NCBI GenBank assembly: GCA_039024295.1
Contig: JBCDIQ010000248.1
Span: 1-8,736, forward strand
DNA: 8,736 nt
DNA from: JBCDIQ01 sp039024295
GTDB taxonomy: Bacteria; Bacteroidota; Bacteroidia; J057
Reading direction: 5' to 3'
Shown: one piece after another, positions 1 to 7,444 of the stretch
Layout: every line of letters begins with the position of its first letter
How positions within the stretch are numbered: position 1 is the first letter of the stretch
Position numbers and translations under genes: made by a program
Notes under the pieces: model-generated
What the model saw: the letters and a program-made list of their open reading frames with translations, nothing else
Told to the model about the DNA's origin: nothing
Database searches by the model: none

Positions 1-9
1 AAAATTACC

Positions 10-945
10 TCATTTTAACCTGACTGCCCCCTGGGTATTCACCGTTGAGATGTATCTTTCACATGGGATATTCAAGTCCTTAAATACAAATTGCATGGCT
101 ATCCCCACCTTAAACGCGGTTACATCCCCCTCACAAAGCGCAAAGAGTGCTGGCCCTGCGCCAGAGATGCTACATCCCAAGGCTCCTGCGTTTAGAGCTG
201 CCTGCTTAGCCGTGTAGAAGCCAGGAATCAAGGACGACCGATACGGCTCTGCAATTACATCTTGCAATGACCGGCTGATCAGGGAATAATCTTCCTGCAT
301 GAGACCTGCTACCATCCCCCCCAAATTGCCCCATTGGACAATGGCGTCTTTCATGGGGATTTCCTGACGCAATACCGAACGAGCTTCCACAGTCAGAATT
401 TCAATGGAAGGCAATACCACTGCTACATACAAATCATGAGGGGGAGCAATAGAAACTGTATCCAGGTCTTTGTTGCTCCTCACCAATACGATTCCCCCCA
501 TAAGGCAGGGAGCTACATTGTCTGCATGAATGGCCCCGCCACTGGCAAGGGCCTCACCTTTTAGAGCACATGGAAGCAACTGGGACTTTTCTAGTGGTCT
601 CCCTACCAGTTCATTTACTGCCATGGCACCTGCAACAGCAGACGAAGCGCTGGAGCCCAGGCCGCTACCTATAGGAAGGCCTTTGTGAATTTCCAGCTCA
701 ATGCCTTGCACCACCCCTAAATGATCAATCAGGGCCTGTGCAGCTACCGTTGCAGTATTTTTCTCAACTTCTAACGGAAGCCTACCACCATCTCCAGTAA
801 TATGGGTAATTTTTAATCCAGGAGTCGTCGAAAACCGAGCGATGATTTCATCACCAGGCCGATGGATGGCCAACCCTAATGTATCAAATCCACAGCCGAT
901 ATTGGCAACACTGGCAGGCGCATATACATGTACTTCATTTGTCAT
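10..945 (-). CDS. thrB: Homoserine kinase (threonine biosynthesis)
   Basis: This is a 311-residue GHMP-family kinase that phosphorylates L-homoserine with ATP to give O-phospho-L-homoserine, the substrate of threonine synthase, in the cytoplasm. All three family motifs are visible: the N-terminal PASVANIGCGFDTLG (residues 10-24), the phosphate-binding glycine/serine loop PIGSGLGSSASSAVAG (91-106), and the C-terminal GCSISGAGPALFAL (257-270). The HADNVAP segment (140-146) is also typical of homoserine kinases. The length is normal for the family and the ORF is intact from ATG (943-945) to TGA (10-12). Only nine bases remain before the window edge, so a downstream thrC, the usual partner, would lie outside. 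The gene upstream is divergent and is a surface protein, so thrA is not directly upstream as it often is in Bacteroidota thr operons. I see no consensus promoter ahead of it. Confidence 0.96.
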   Translation of the reverse strand: MTNEVHVYAPASVANIGCGFDTLGLAIHRPGDEIIARFSTTPGLKITHITGDGGRLPLEVEKNTATVAAQALIDHLGVVQGIELEIHKGLPIGSGLGSSASSAVAGAMAVNELVGRPLEKSQLLPCALKGEALASGGAIHADNVAPCLMGGIVLVRSNKDLDTVSIAPPHDLYVAVVLPSIEILTVEARSVLRQEIPMKDAIVQWGNLGGMVAGLMQEDYSLISRSLQDVIAEPYRSSLIPGFYTAKQAALNAGALGCSISGAGPALFALCEGDVTAFKVGIAMQFVFKDLNIPCERYISTVNTQGAVRLK

Positions 946-1161
946 ATCAGTAGACTTACGCTAATTTGCTCGGTATGGAGGGGTTAAAAGGGGTAATTTT
1001 TCATTTTTTTCCCACAATAAATTACGATTCCTTCTAAAACCTTTCATCCTCACACGGAATTTATTAGCTTCGAGCACAACACCTATTCCTTTCTTACTCC
1101 TCCTGCCCTGTCAGCTTTTACGCTAACGTAACCATTTCACCCGTTCTCTGCCCGTACATCC
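946..1161. other. Divergent intergenic region
   Basis: These 216 bases separate thrB from the large surface-protein gene, so promoters for both should lie here. I searched both strands for the Bacteroidota -7 consensus TAnnTTTG and found no exact match; there is no CAAA at all on the plus strand, which rules out an exact minus-strand element. TAATTTTT at 994-1001 (plus) is one mismatch away but unconvincing. The 9-mer TTACGCTAA occurs at 956-964 and again at 1118-1126, the second time inside a short inverted repeat. No small ORF or RNA gene is supported. Confidence 0.6.
1118..1131. repeat. Short inverted repeat TTACG-CTAA-CGTAA
   Basis: A 5-bp perfect stem with a 4-base spacer lies about 30 bases before the ATG of the large surface-protein gene. 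Its left half plus spacer (TTACGCTAA) recurs at 956-964 near the thrB start. It could be a regulator site, but it is short and could be chance. Confidence 0.25.
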
Positions 1162-4100
1162 ATGAGCCTCATTTTTTCACCAAATGGTTGGAGATTCCAA
1201 CTTGTGCTATTCCTATGCCTTGGCTGTTCTTTTTCGAACCTAGCCCTCAGTCAATATTGTGTTTCAGGAGCAAACAACAGCACTGACTCTCGTATTGATG
1301 GGGTGGTTTTGCAGGGTGACCTGCTCGAAATACGCAATAACACTTCGTTTACAGCAGGCACCTACAGTGATTTTACCAATCAAATTGCTGATGTCTCCAG
1401 GGGGAGCAGCTATGAACTGCGGGTTTTGCTTGGCACCTTTGGCAGGCAGCAGTTTGAAAAATCTTTTCAGGTGTTCATCGATTGGAATGGAGATGAAGAC
1501 TTTACCGATCCTGGAGAAACAATTGGAACAGGTGGTCCTTTTTCTTTCGGACAGGTTCCAGATACCAGCAGGATATCTTTTACTGTACCGGTAAACGCAG
1601 CCATTGGCACCACAAGGTTGCGAATCGTTTGCCGCGAAGTGGGCCTGCCTGCTGCCATTAACTCTTGTGGAAGGTATGATTTTGGGGAGACAGAAGATTA
1701 TGGACTTACGGTGAATGCTTCCCCCGGGGACGATGTAGGGATTGTGGATATTCTCCTCCCCAGGACGGGTTGCTCGCTTACCAACCAAGAAGCGGTTGCA
1801 GTGGTCGTGAGAAATTTTGGGAGTAATCCCATCACCAACATTCCGCTTGGGTATGCCATAAGCGGACCCGTAAATGAAGTTTCTAATGAACTGTATCAGG
1901 GGCCTGCCCTTGGCTCTGGACAGGAGCTAACTTTCACCTTTTCCCGGCGGTCAGACTTGTCACAGCCAGGTGAATATCAGGTAGCAGCTTTTACTTCCTT
2001 TACACAAGATCAGGTTCCTGGTAATGATACCAGCTTTAAAACCGTGCTGGCCAACCCGGAAGGTCCTGCCCTCCCCATTTCGATTGACTTTGATGGACTT
2101 GCCAACAATACCTTCAACCTTCCTCCTTTTTCAAATGTTGGCGATGTTCGTTGGCGAACCAATAATACATTTACCCTGACTGCTGCTACCGGTCCTTCCA
2201 ATGATGCAAGTGGCAACGGTAGCTACCTGTATTTTGAGGCTTCCCAGCCTGCCCTCCCTGGAGATCAAGGCAGTTTCTGCACACCATGTGTTGACCTAAC
2301 GGGTGCCCAAAATCCCGAAGTAAGGTTCCAGCTTCATGCGCATGGTGCAGCTATTGGAACGTTCAAAGTAGAAGTTCTTACCAATGATACCACTGAGACC
2401 CTATATGAAATTGACCAGGAAATCCAACAGGATGAAACCGATCCGTTTGTGCCGATCAGGCTTAGCCTAACTGATTATATCGGAGAGTCTGTCATCATCT
2501 GTTTTACAGCTATTCGGGGTACCTCCTTCACAGGGGATGTTGCCATTGATGAAATTGTGGTAACTGATCCTCAGGATAATGATGTGGGAATCACCGATCT
2601 GCTTTCTCCTCAAAGTGACTGCGGGTTGACTTCTCCCTCACCGGTCGAGGTCGTTATCACCAATTTTGGACGGTTATCCCAATCTGTCATTCCCCTTGCT
2701 TATCAATTACCGGGGGAACCGATAGTTCGAGACACCTTTCTGGGGCCTTTACCTCCAGATGGAACTGCTACTTTCCAATTTTCACAACCCACGGCACTCC
2801 TTAGTCCTGCCACCCTACAAGTTTTTACTGAGCTACCAATCGATCAGGCACTTGGAAATGACAGCATAACCCGAACCCTTACCGATCAGGCATTTGATGA
2901 TTATCCTTTTGAAGAGAATTTTGACCCGTTAGGAAGGGGAGATATCGATTTTCCACTGTTGCTTCAAAATACGGCCGATGACCAAGGTGACTGGCAGGTA
3001 GAAATATCTGGTACGGAAAATACCCCAGATACAGGTCCATTAACCGATGTTAGTGGTTCTGGCAACTACATTTTCCTTGAGTCCTCCTCTCCACAAGCCC
3101 CTGGAGATGTGGCGAAGCTATGCTTACCCTGCTTGGACCTATCCTCCAGTGCCAACCCTCAGCTAGGCTTCTTTTATCACATGTTTGGGTCATCGATAGG
3201 GTCGCTTAGGGTTACAGTATCTGACGGTTCCCGTATTGATACCATTTTTCAGCTTTCAGGAGGGCAACAACAATCGGCCACTGATCCATGGCGGTCGGTT
3301 AACCTAGACCTTTCTCCTTTTAAAAATCAGTTGGTTGACATCTGCTTTGAAGGGGAGGTGGGGCCAGGATTTCTGGGAGATATTGCCCTGGATGGAATCA
3401 GTGTGCTAGACCCTTCTGAACGCGATGTCAGAATCGTGGCCATTAACCAGCCACAAGATGGTTGCGGAGATACTGAAACGCCTGTCGTGGTTACCTTTTG
3501 CAACAACAGCATCAAAGCCCTTCCCAATATTCCTGTCCGGGTGCGAATTGGTAAAAAAGCCCTCAGAAAAACATTCAAAGGTCCTCTTGGCCCAGGAGAA
3601 TGTGCAGAAATTACCCTAGGAAGTTTTGATACTTCAGATGGTGGCATTTTCGAACTTATTGGCTTTACCCGGCTGAATCGTGACCCTGTTCCTGAAAATG
3701 ACACCATCAGAAGATTTGTGGCATTTGACGCTGTTCCCACGATTACAGAGGTTATCTCCGCATCCGTAGTAGACAGTGGTAGCATGTTGCTGCGGGTTAA
3801 GGGTTCTGGAACGAAAATTTTCTGGTATGAAAATGAGCTGGATACCCAACCTATTGCCAGCGGTGATACCTTCAGAACACCCGTACTCTTCCAGTCCCAA
3901 ACTTATTTCGCAGAAACCCGCAATGGACTTGCAGGCAGGGTAGGAGAACCTGTACCCACGTTTTCACTGGGTGGCTTCATCAGTGATTTTTCCCAGGGAC
4001 TGGACTTCCGAGTTGCAAGCTCGCTGACCCTGGAAAGTGTAAAAGTACTTCCCTCCAGCACAGGAGAAGTTACGGTTCGTATTTTGGACAATACCGGGAC

Positions 4101-5598
4101 GGTTATTCAGACTGCGACCAGATTTGTGTCAACCCCGAATGTACTCACAGAGGTAACGTTAAATGTAGCACTGGGTCCTGGCAGTTATCGGATGGATGCC
4201 CAGGGGACCACGGTAGGAGGCTTATTTCGAAATTTATCTGGCGGACAGTTTCCTTACACTGATTTGAATCAGGTGCTATCTATCACCGAAAATGGCACTC
4301 CAAACCCCTTGGTCTATTACTTTTTTTACAATTGGGTCTACTTTCAGGGCGATGCCTGTGGTTCCCCCCGTGTACCGGTAACAGCCACGGTGAAACAGAC
4401 CGTTCAGGTATGTGAGATGCTGCCATTCCCACCCAATGGCCGGCCAGTTTTCTTTAACGCCGGAATAGGGTTTACCTATTTCTTTGTCAACAATTCTGGC
4501 CGTTTTACCCAGTTTAACGACGGCACAGCTCGCCTTACCGGCAGAATCGAAGACAACAGAAATCCAGGATTTTTGTGGGATGCAGAAGTATGGATCAAGC
4601 ACGAAAGAACCTGGCCAGAATGGCAAGCCCTCAAACGAGACTTTAAGGGTAAACAAATCCCCGAAGCCGTTCAAAACCATCCAGACTGGTTATTTTGGGA
4701 AGTAGATTCGACCATCAGTAGGTTCTTCGGAGTTCCGGGCGGTGTATTTGAAGGGGATACCCTTTTGGTGTCCCATAACCCTGTCAACCGATTATTTGGG
4801 TTCCAGCTCGGGCAAGGTGCCAATGACAAAACAGGAGATTTTGGGCTTTCAGGTTGGTTCTTTGTACAATCTACCAAGGGGTCGAGACATAAAATCTCAG
4901 GTTTAGGAGACTTTAATGTCAACCTGGACTGCTCCAATACGCCGCTCAGGCTGGAGGCCCAAGCACTGCTTGAGGGTGCTGCCCAGGACAATGGGTTGGA
5001 TATGCAATCTGCCTCCACTTTACCAACCGCTCAGCCGTTTGGCCCCCCCTTGGGATATGCGGGGAGTGAACGACTTGTGTCCAATCTTGGAAATGCAATC
5101 GATTGGGTGCTCATAGAACTCAGAGACTCTGCTGACCCGAGGCTCATCCTCCATCGACAGGCAGCTGTTCTGTTAGCAGATGGTCGTATCGTGGCTCCAG
5201 ACGGAACTTATCCCCTGTCTTTAGGGTTTCAAGCCAGCCAAGCGGTGTTTGTTGCGATCTGGCATCGAAATCACCTCCCCCTTATGTCAGGCATTCCCCT
5301 TAAAGCCACTCATTCCCTGATTAGTTTTGACTTTACCGACCCAGCGGCTCCCTTGTACCAGGATTCTGGGATAGCTACTCCTGCGGCCTTTCTGATGCCC
5401 AATGGCAGGCGTGCCCTCCACCAGGGGGATGTCAACCAGGATGGGTTTATAAACGCCCTGGATGAAGCCATCATCCTTCAGGAGTTGTTGCAGCAAGGGT
5501 ATCGGCCTTCTGACATCAGCTTGGATGGTGCCACTGGGCCACAAGACTTGTTGCAGTTGAATTGCAAGCCCCTTCTTCAACGGCATATGCCCAAATAG
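1162..5598 (+). CDS. Giant secreted modular surface protein with dockerin-like C-terminus
   Basis: This 1478-residue exported protein is a probable adhesin or structural surface protein; no enzyme domain is recognised. The signal peptide covers residues 1-30, with likely cleavage ALS|QYC. Approximate modules: GEVED-like domain 31-186 (signature GETEDY 175-180); CARDB-like 190-300; MAM-like 302-470; CARDB-like 472-577; MAM-like 581-752; CARDB-like 753-856; Ig-like domain of the CHU_C-associated type 859-925; a beta-rich module with PGSYRMDA and YFFYNW motifs 930-1078; a Bacteroidota module with GDFNVNLDC at its end 1084-1257; a module with HRNHLPLMS (1368-1376), about 1262-1420; and a dockerin-like tail 1422-1478. 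Each MAM-like module carries a CxxC (373/376 and 654/657). There is no T9SS CTD. ATG 1162 is the only plausible start, because an in-frame TAA lies at 1129-1131. The next gene starts 24 bases downstream, so co-transcription is likely. Secretion and modular layout are firm; the role is not. Confidence 0.85.
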   Translation: MSLIFSPNGWRFQLVLFLCLGCSFSNLALSQYCVSGANNSTDSRIDGVVLQGDLLEIRNNTSFTAGTYSDFTNQIADVSRGSSYELRVLLGTFGRQQFEKSFQVFIDWNGDEDFTDPGETIGTGGPFSFGQVPDTSRISFTVPVNAAIGTTRLRIVCREVGLPAAINSCGRYDFGETEDYGLTVNASPGDDVGIVDILLPRTGCSLTNQEAVAVVVRNFGSNPITNIPLGYAISGPVNEVSNELYQGPALGSGQELTFTFSRRSDLSQPGEYQVAAFTSFTQDQVPGNDTSFKTVLANPEGPALPISIDFDGLANNTFNLPPFSNVGDVRWRTNNTFTLTAATGPSNDASGNGSYLYFEASQPALPGDQGSFCTPCVDLTGAQNPEVRFQLHAHGAAIGTFKVEVLTNDTTETLYEIDQEIQQDETDPFVPIRLSLTDYIGESVIICFTAIRGTSFTGDVAIDEIVVTDPQDNDVGITDLLSPQSDCGLTSPSPVEVVITNFGRLSQSVIPLAYQLPGEPIVRDTFLGPLPPDGTATFQFSQPTALLSPATLQVFTELPIDQALGNDSITRTLTDQAFDDYPFEENFDPLGRGDIDFPLLLQNTADDQGDWQVEISGTENTPDTGPLTDVSGSGNYIFLESSSPQAPGDVAKLCLPCLDLSSSANPQLGFFYHMFGSSIGSLRVTVSDGSRIDTIFQLSGGQQQSATDPWRSVNLDLSPFKNQLVDICFEGEVGPGFLGDIALDGISVLDPSERDVRIVAINQPQDGCGDTETPVVVTFCNNSIKALPNIPVRVRIGKKALRKTFKGPLGPGECAEITLGSFDTSDGGIFELIGFTRLNRDPVPENDTIRRFVAFDAVPTITEVISASVVDSGSMLLRVKGSGTKIFWYENELDTQPIASGDTFRTPVLFQSQTYFAETRNGLAGRVGEPVPTFSLGGFISDFSQGLDFRVASSLTLESVKVLPSSTGEVTVRILDNTGTVIQTATRFVSTPNVLTEVTLNVALGPGSYRMDAQGTTVGGLFRNLSGGQFPYTDLNQVLSITENGTPNPLVYYFFYNWVYFQGDACGSPRVPVTATVKQTVQVCEMLPFPPNGRPVFFNAGIGFTYFFVNNSGRFTQFNDGTARLTGRIEDNRNPGFLWDAEVWIKHERTWPEWQALKRDFKGKQIPEAVQNHPDWLFWEVDSTISRFFGVPGGVFEGDTLLVSHNPVNRLFGFQLGQGANDKTGDFGLSGWFFVQSTKGSRHKISGLGDFNVNLDCSNTPLRLEAQALLEGAAQDNGLDMQSASTLPTAQPFGPPLGYAGSERLVSNLGNAIDWVLIELRDSADPRLILHRQAAVLLADGRIVAPDGTYPLSLGFQASQAVFVAIWHRNHLPLMSGIPLKATHSLISFDFTDPAAPLYQDSGIATPAAFLMPNGRRALHQGDVNQDGFINALDEAIILQELLQQGYRPSDISLDGATGPQDLLQLNCKPLLQRHMPK
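1729..3729 (+). repeat. Repeated CARDB-like / MAM-like modules in the giant protein
   Basis: At protein level the pattern is A-B-A-B-A. The A units begin with a D-V-(G/R)-I motif and a Cys (nucleotides about 1729-2064, 2575-2892, 3418-3729) and end with a (P/G)(G/E)NDxxxR/K-type strand, as in PGNDTSF, LGNDSIT and PENDTIR. The B units (about 2065-2571, 2902-3417) share a W near the start, a TGP..D.SGxGxY core, a CxxCxDL motif, an xxxGxxxG(S/T) strand and a GD(V/I)A(I/L)D(E/G)I ending. The copies have diverged well beyond obvious DNA identity, so this is an old duplication, not a recent tandem repeat. Family names are my recognition of the patterns and need a profile search. Confidence 0.7.
5425..5595 (+). 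other. Dockerin-like paired calcium-loop domain
   Basis: The last 57 residues of the giant protein hold two loops of the dockerin/EF-hand form. Loop 1 (residues 1423-1434) is DVNQDGFINALD, a full match to D-x-N-x-D-G-x-(I/V)-(N/D)-x-x-D. Loop 2 (1451-1462) is DISLDGATGPQD, which keeps D1, D5, G6 and D12 but has Ser at position 3 and Gly at position 9. Each loop is followed by a leucine-rich helix. In established dockerins such pairs bind calcium and dock into a cohesin. In Bacteroidota, related double-loop tails also end surface proteins with no known partner, so binding a cohesin is inference. Confidence 0.65.
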
Positions 5599-5622
5599 TC
5601 TACGCCCCCAACGCCTTTACTG

Positions 5623-6708
5623 ATGAAAAATATATTTCTATTCGGCCTTCTGATTGTAGCTTCATTGGGGCAGATTTTTGCCCAGCAAATACCAGCCATT
5701 CGACTGTACTATGGAGCAGTATCCGCAACAGCTGGAACTACAACCCTCCACATTTTTGCGCAGGCAGAAGGTAACAGCGACCTTGAAATTCAAGGACTCA
5801 CCTTGGGGGTTCGTTTTGCAGAAAATGCGAAACTTAAGCCAAATTCCATCAAAGCAGCTGCAACTGATTGGTGGGGTGCCCAGTGGGAGGCCTCTCTTGT
5901 TCTACCTGATACCCTTTACCATGAAATGGGCAGGTTTACCCAAAAATGGATGTATACCCATGCAGGAGGAGCCCTTTCTCCTGTGTCCATTCCAGGAAAA
6001 CTGGGCCAGAAAGTATTGATCATGCAGGTTACCTTTGACCAGAGAGGGGGGGACCATTTTTTACTGGAGGACAATTGGCTGGATCAGCAGGCGGTGTTTT
6101 GGGGCAGTTGTGGCACCTTAATTCCCTATACCACCGAACAAATTGTGGTGGACGAAACCCTTCCGGTGGAATATGGACAGTTCGACGTTTTCCTAACATC
6201 AGAGCAGCATGTCCAGCTAAACTGGGGCACACTCACTGAAACCGGAAACCAGGAGTTTGTCATAGAAAAGGCTTGGGAGCAATCTGAATTTCAAGTGATT
6301 GGTAGCGTAGCAGGTGCTGGCTACGCTCAACAGCCCAATTACTATGAGTTTACTGATTTTGCTCCACTGGCGGGGAATAATTACTACCGCCTCAAGCAGG
6401 TAGATATTGATGGGCAGTTTGCGTATTCAGACATACGAACCGTATTCCTGGAAGCGCAGGCGGCAGATCCATCCATTTACCCTAACCCCGTAGGTGATAA
6501 TTTGATGCTTCACTGGCAACATGCACTTCAGGAAACCCAGACCATTGAAATATATGATGTTATGGGACGGGTCATGACAAAAGATCAAATCACAGTTTCC
6601 GGGAAAGAGGGAACCTTATCCGTAGCTTCTCTGCTACCAGGCCCTTATATCGTGAGGATTATTTGTCCCAACGGGCAACAGCATGAGCGAAAATTCATCA
6701 AAAAGTAG
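5623..6708 (+). CDS. T9SS-sorted secreted protein, beta-sandwich plus fibronectin-like domain
   Basis: This 361-residue protein is exported and probably surface-attached. The signal peptide is residues 1-20 (MKN start, hydrophobic core, IFA|QQ). Residues about 24-165 form a beta-rich domain with IRLYYGAVSATAG near the start, IQGLTLGVRF in the middle and KVLIMQVTFD towards the end. The layout resembles a cohesin-type sandwich, but I cannot prove it. Residues about 178-277 match the fibronectin-III-like segment common before T9SS tails (LPVEYGQFDV, then NYYRLKQVDIDGQFAYSDI). Residues 283-361 are a type A sorting domain (SIYPNPVGDNL, then IEIYDVMGRV, ending KFIKK). No Shine-Dalgarno is evident; the start is fixed by the signal peptide. 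It begins 24 bases after the giant gene in the same frame and probably shares its transcript. It may anchor that protein, which lacks its own sorting tail. Confidence 0.9.
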   Translation: MKNIFLFGLLIVASLGQIFAQQIPAIRLYYGAVSATAGTTTLHIFAQAEGNSDLEIQGLTLGVRFAENAKLKPNSIKAAATDWWGAQWEASLVLPDTLYHEMGRFTQKWMYTHAGGALSPVSIPGKLGQKVLIMQVTFDQRGGDHFLLEDNWLDQQAVFWGSCGTLIPYTTEQIVVDETLPVEYGQFDVFLTSEQHVQLNWGTLTETGNQEFVIEKAWEQSEFQVIGSVAGAGYAQQPNYYEFTDFAPLAGNNYYRLKQVDIDGQFAYSDIRTVFLEAQAADPSIYPNPVGDNLMLHWQHALQETQTIEIYDVMGRVMTKDQITVSGKEGTLSVASLLPGPYIVRIICPNGQQHERKFIKK

Positions 6709-6732
6709 CCTATCTCGTCACAAAAACCTCCC

Positions 6733-6767
6733 CCTAATACCTAAAACCTAATGTCTTATACCTAAAC
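6733..6767 (+). repeat. Heptanucleotide repeat run upstream of miaE
   Basis: Five consecutive 7-base units lie head to tail: CCTAATA, CCTAAAA, CCTAATG, TCTTATA, CCTAAAC. Four of the five begin CCTAA, at 6733, 6740, 6747 and 6761. The run lies between the stop of the T9SS gene and the miaE promoter element. The units are degenerate, so it is an old or functional array and not an obvious slippage tract. Confidence 0.6.
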
Positions 6768-6773
6768 AGGTAT
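6758..6773. promoter_or_regulatory. Perfect 6-bp inverted repeat in the miaE promoter (possible operator)
   Basis: ATACCT-AAAC-AGGTAT is a perfect 6-bp inverted repeat with a 4-base centre. It ends five bases before the TATCTTTG element, so it lies in the spacer between the expected -33 and -7 regions, where a bound regulator would block RNA polymerase. It could instead form a weak hairpin ending the upstream transcript, but the stem has only two G-C pairs and the following bases (TTCCTTA) are not a T tract. Confidence 0.4.
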
Positions 6774-6778
6774 TTCCT

Positions 6779-6786
6779 TATCTTTG
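6779..6786 (+). promoter_or_regulatory. Bacteroidota -7 promoter element TATCTTTG for miaE
   Basis: This is an exact match to TAnnTTTG, the -7 consensus of the Bacteroidota primary sigma factor. No strong TTG is seen at the expected -33 distance (about 6753-6758 reads GTCTTA). The element ends four bases before the miaE ATG, so transcription would start at or within a few bases of the start codon, implying a leaderless or nearly leaderless mRNA. Confidence 0.65.
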
Positions 6787-6790
6787 CCAC

Positions 6791-7381
6791 ATGAAGTATT
6801 CTCTTGATCTGGCATGCGATAGTTCACAAGAGTGGGTGGACACGGTAATGGATGATTTTGATTCCTTTTTACAGGACCATGCAGATTGTGAACGAAAAGC
6901 TTCCAGTATGGCCATGAGCTTCGTGGCTAAGTATCCCGACCGCCTGGAGATCATTCCGCACATGATTGAAACGGCTGTGGAGGAATTGGAGCATTTTCAG
7001 GATGTGTATAAGCTGATGGAAACAAGAGGCGTTCCCCTGACAAAGGAGATGAAACAAGACCTCTACATCAAGGACTTGATCAAACTTGCCCGAACTGGAC
7101 GCGAAGAGCGGTTCATTGACCGGATGCTCATTGCTTCTGTTGTGGAATGTAGGGGCGCAGAACGTTTTCGCATGGTGGAGGAGGCATTGCCCGAAGAGGA
7201 AGCTGAGACCAAACGATTTTACAAACGATTGTGGACTTCGGAAGCGAAGCATGGGAATATTTTTGTAAAGCTTTTGTTCCATTACTACGATGAGGTCTCA
7301 ATTTATAAGCGGCTAAAGGAACTGATTGCTGCCGAAGCCGAGATTCTACAGGGATTGCCACTAAGAGCGGCTTTGCATTGA
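6791..7381 (+). CDS. miaE: tRNA-(2-methylthio-N6-isopentenyl-A37) hydroxylase, MiaE
   Basis: This 196-residue non-haem diiron enzyme of the ferritin-like fold uses oxygen to hydroxylate the isopentenyl group of ms2i6A at position 37 of tRNAs reading UNN codons, giving ms2io6A. The diiron ligand pattern is complete: E34 (ADCERKA), E65xxH68 (EELEHF), E119 (VVECRG) and E151xxH154 (EAKHGN). The segment EELEHFQDVYKLMETRGVPL is strongly typical of MiaE. The length fits the shorter bacterial MiaE forms. ATG 6791 is the only plausible start and follows a TATCTTTG element by four bases. Its substrate depends on MiaA and MiaB, whose genes are not in this window. It sits alone between surface-protein genes, with 82 bases before and 138 after, so it is probably monocistronic. 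Confidence 0.93.
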   Translation: MKYSLDLACDSSQEWVDTVMDDFDSFLQDHADCERKASSMAMSFVAKYPDRLEIIPHMIETAVEELEHFQDVYKLMETRGVPLTKEMKQDLYIKDLIKLARTGREERFIDRMLIASVVECRGAERFRMVEEALPEEEAETKRFYKRLWTSEAKHGNIFVKLLFHYYDEVSIYKRLKELIAAEAEILQGLPLRAALH

Positions 7382-7444
7382 ATTGCTCAAATCAGCTTAA
7401 AAAGTAAATAACGGTTTGCCCACCTATTTTATCTTTTAAAAAGC

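Noticed and set aside
1264..1788. 174-residue minus-strand ORF opposite the giant gene
   Set aside because: It is a shadow of the GEVED-like region: no family features, no promoter or start context, and the plus-strand frame is clearly coding.
1729..3729. Possible recent tandem DNA duplication of the CARDB/MAM modules
   Set aside because: Similarity is visible only at the protein level; the nucleotide sequences of the copies show no long identical runs.
3327..3785. 152-residue minus-strand ORF
   Set aside because: It lies antisense to the second MAM-like and third CARDB-like modules. Its composition is what antisense of coding DNA gives, with no recognisable motif.
5562..5774. Frame-3 stretch across the gene junction reading QIVYAPNAFTDEK, which resembles the start of a type B (gliding-type) T9SS sorting domain (consensus like IYxPNAFTPNGDG)
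   Set aside because: The likeness stops after PNAFT: there is no NGDGxND segment, and the rest of this frame shows none of the CTD pattern. The overlapping signal peptide of the 5623 gene explains the DNA. If the giant gene were frameshifted just before its end this would matter, but its dockerin-like tail ends naturally.
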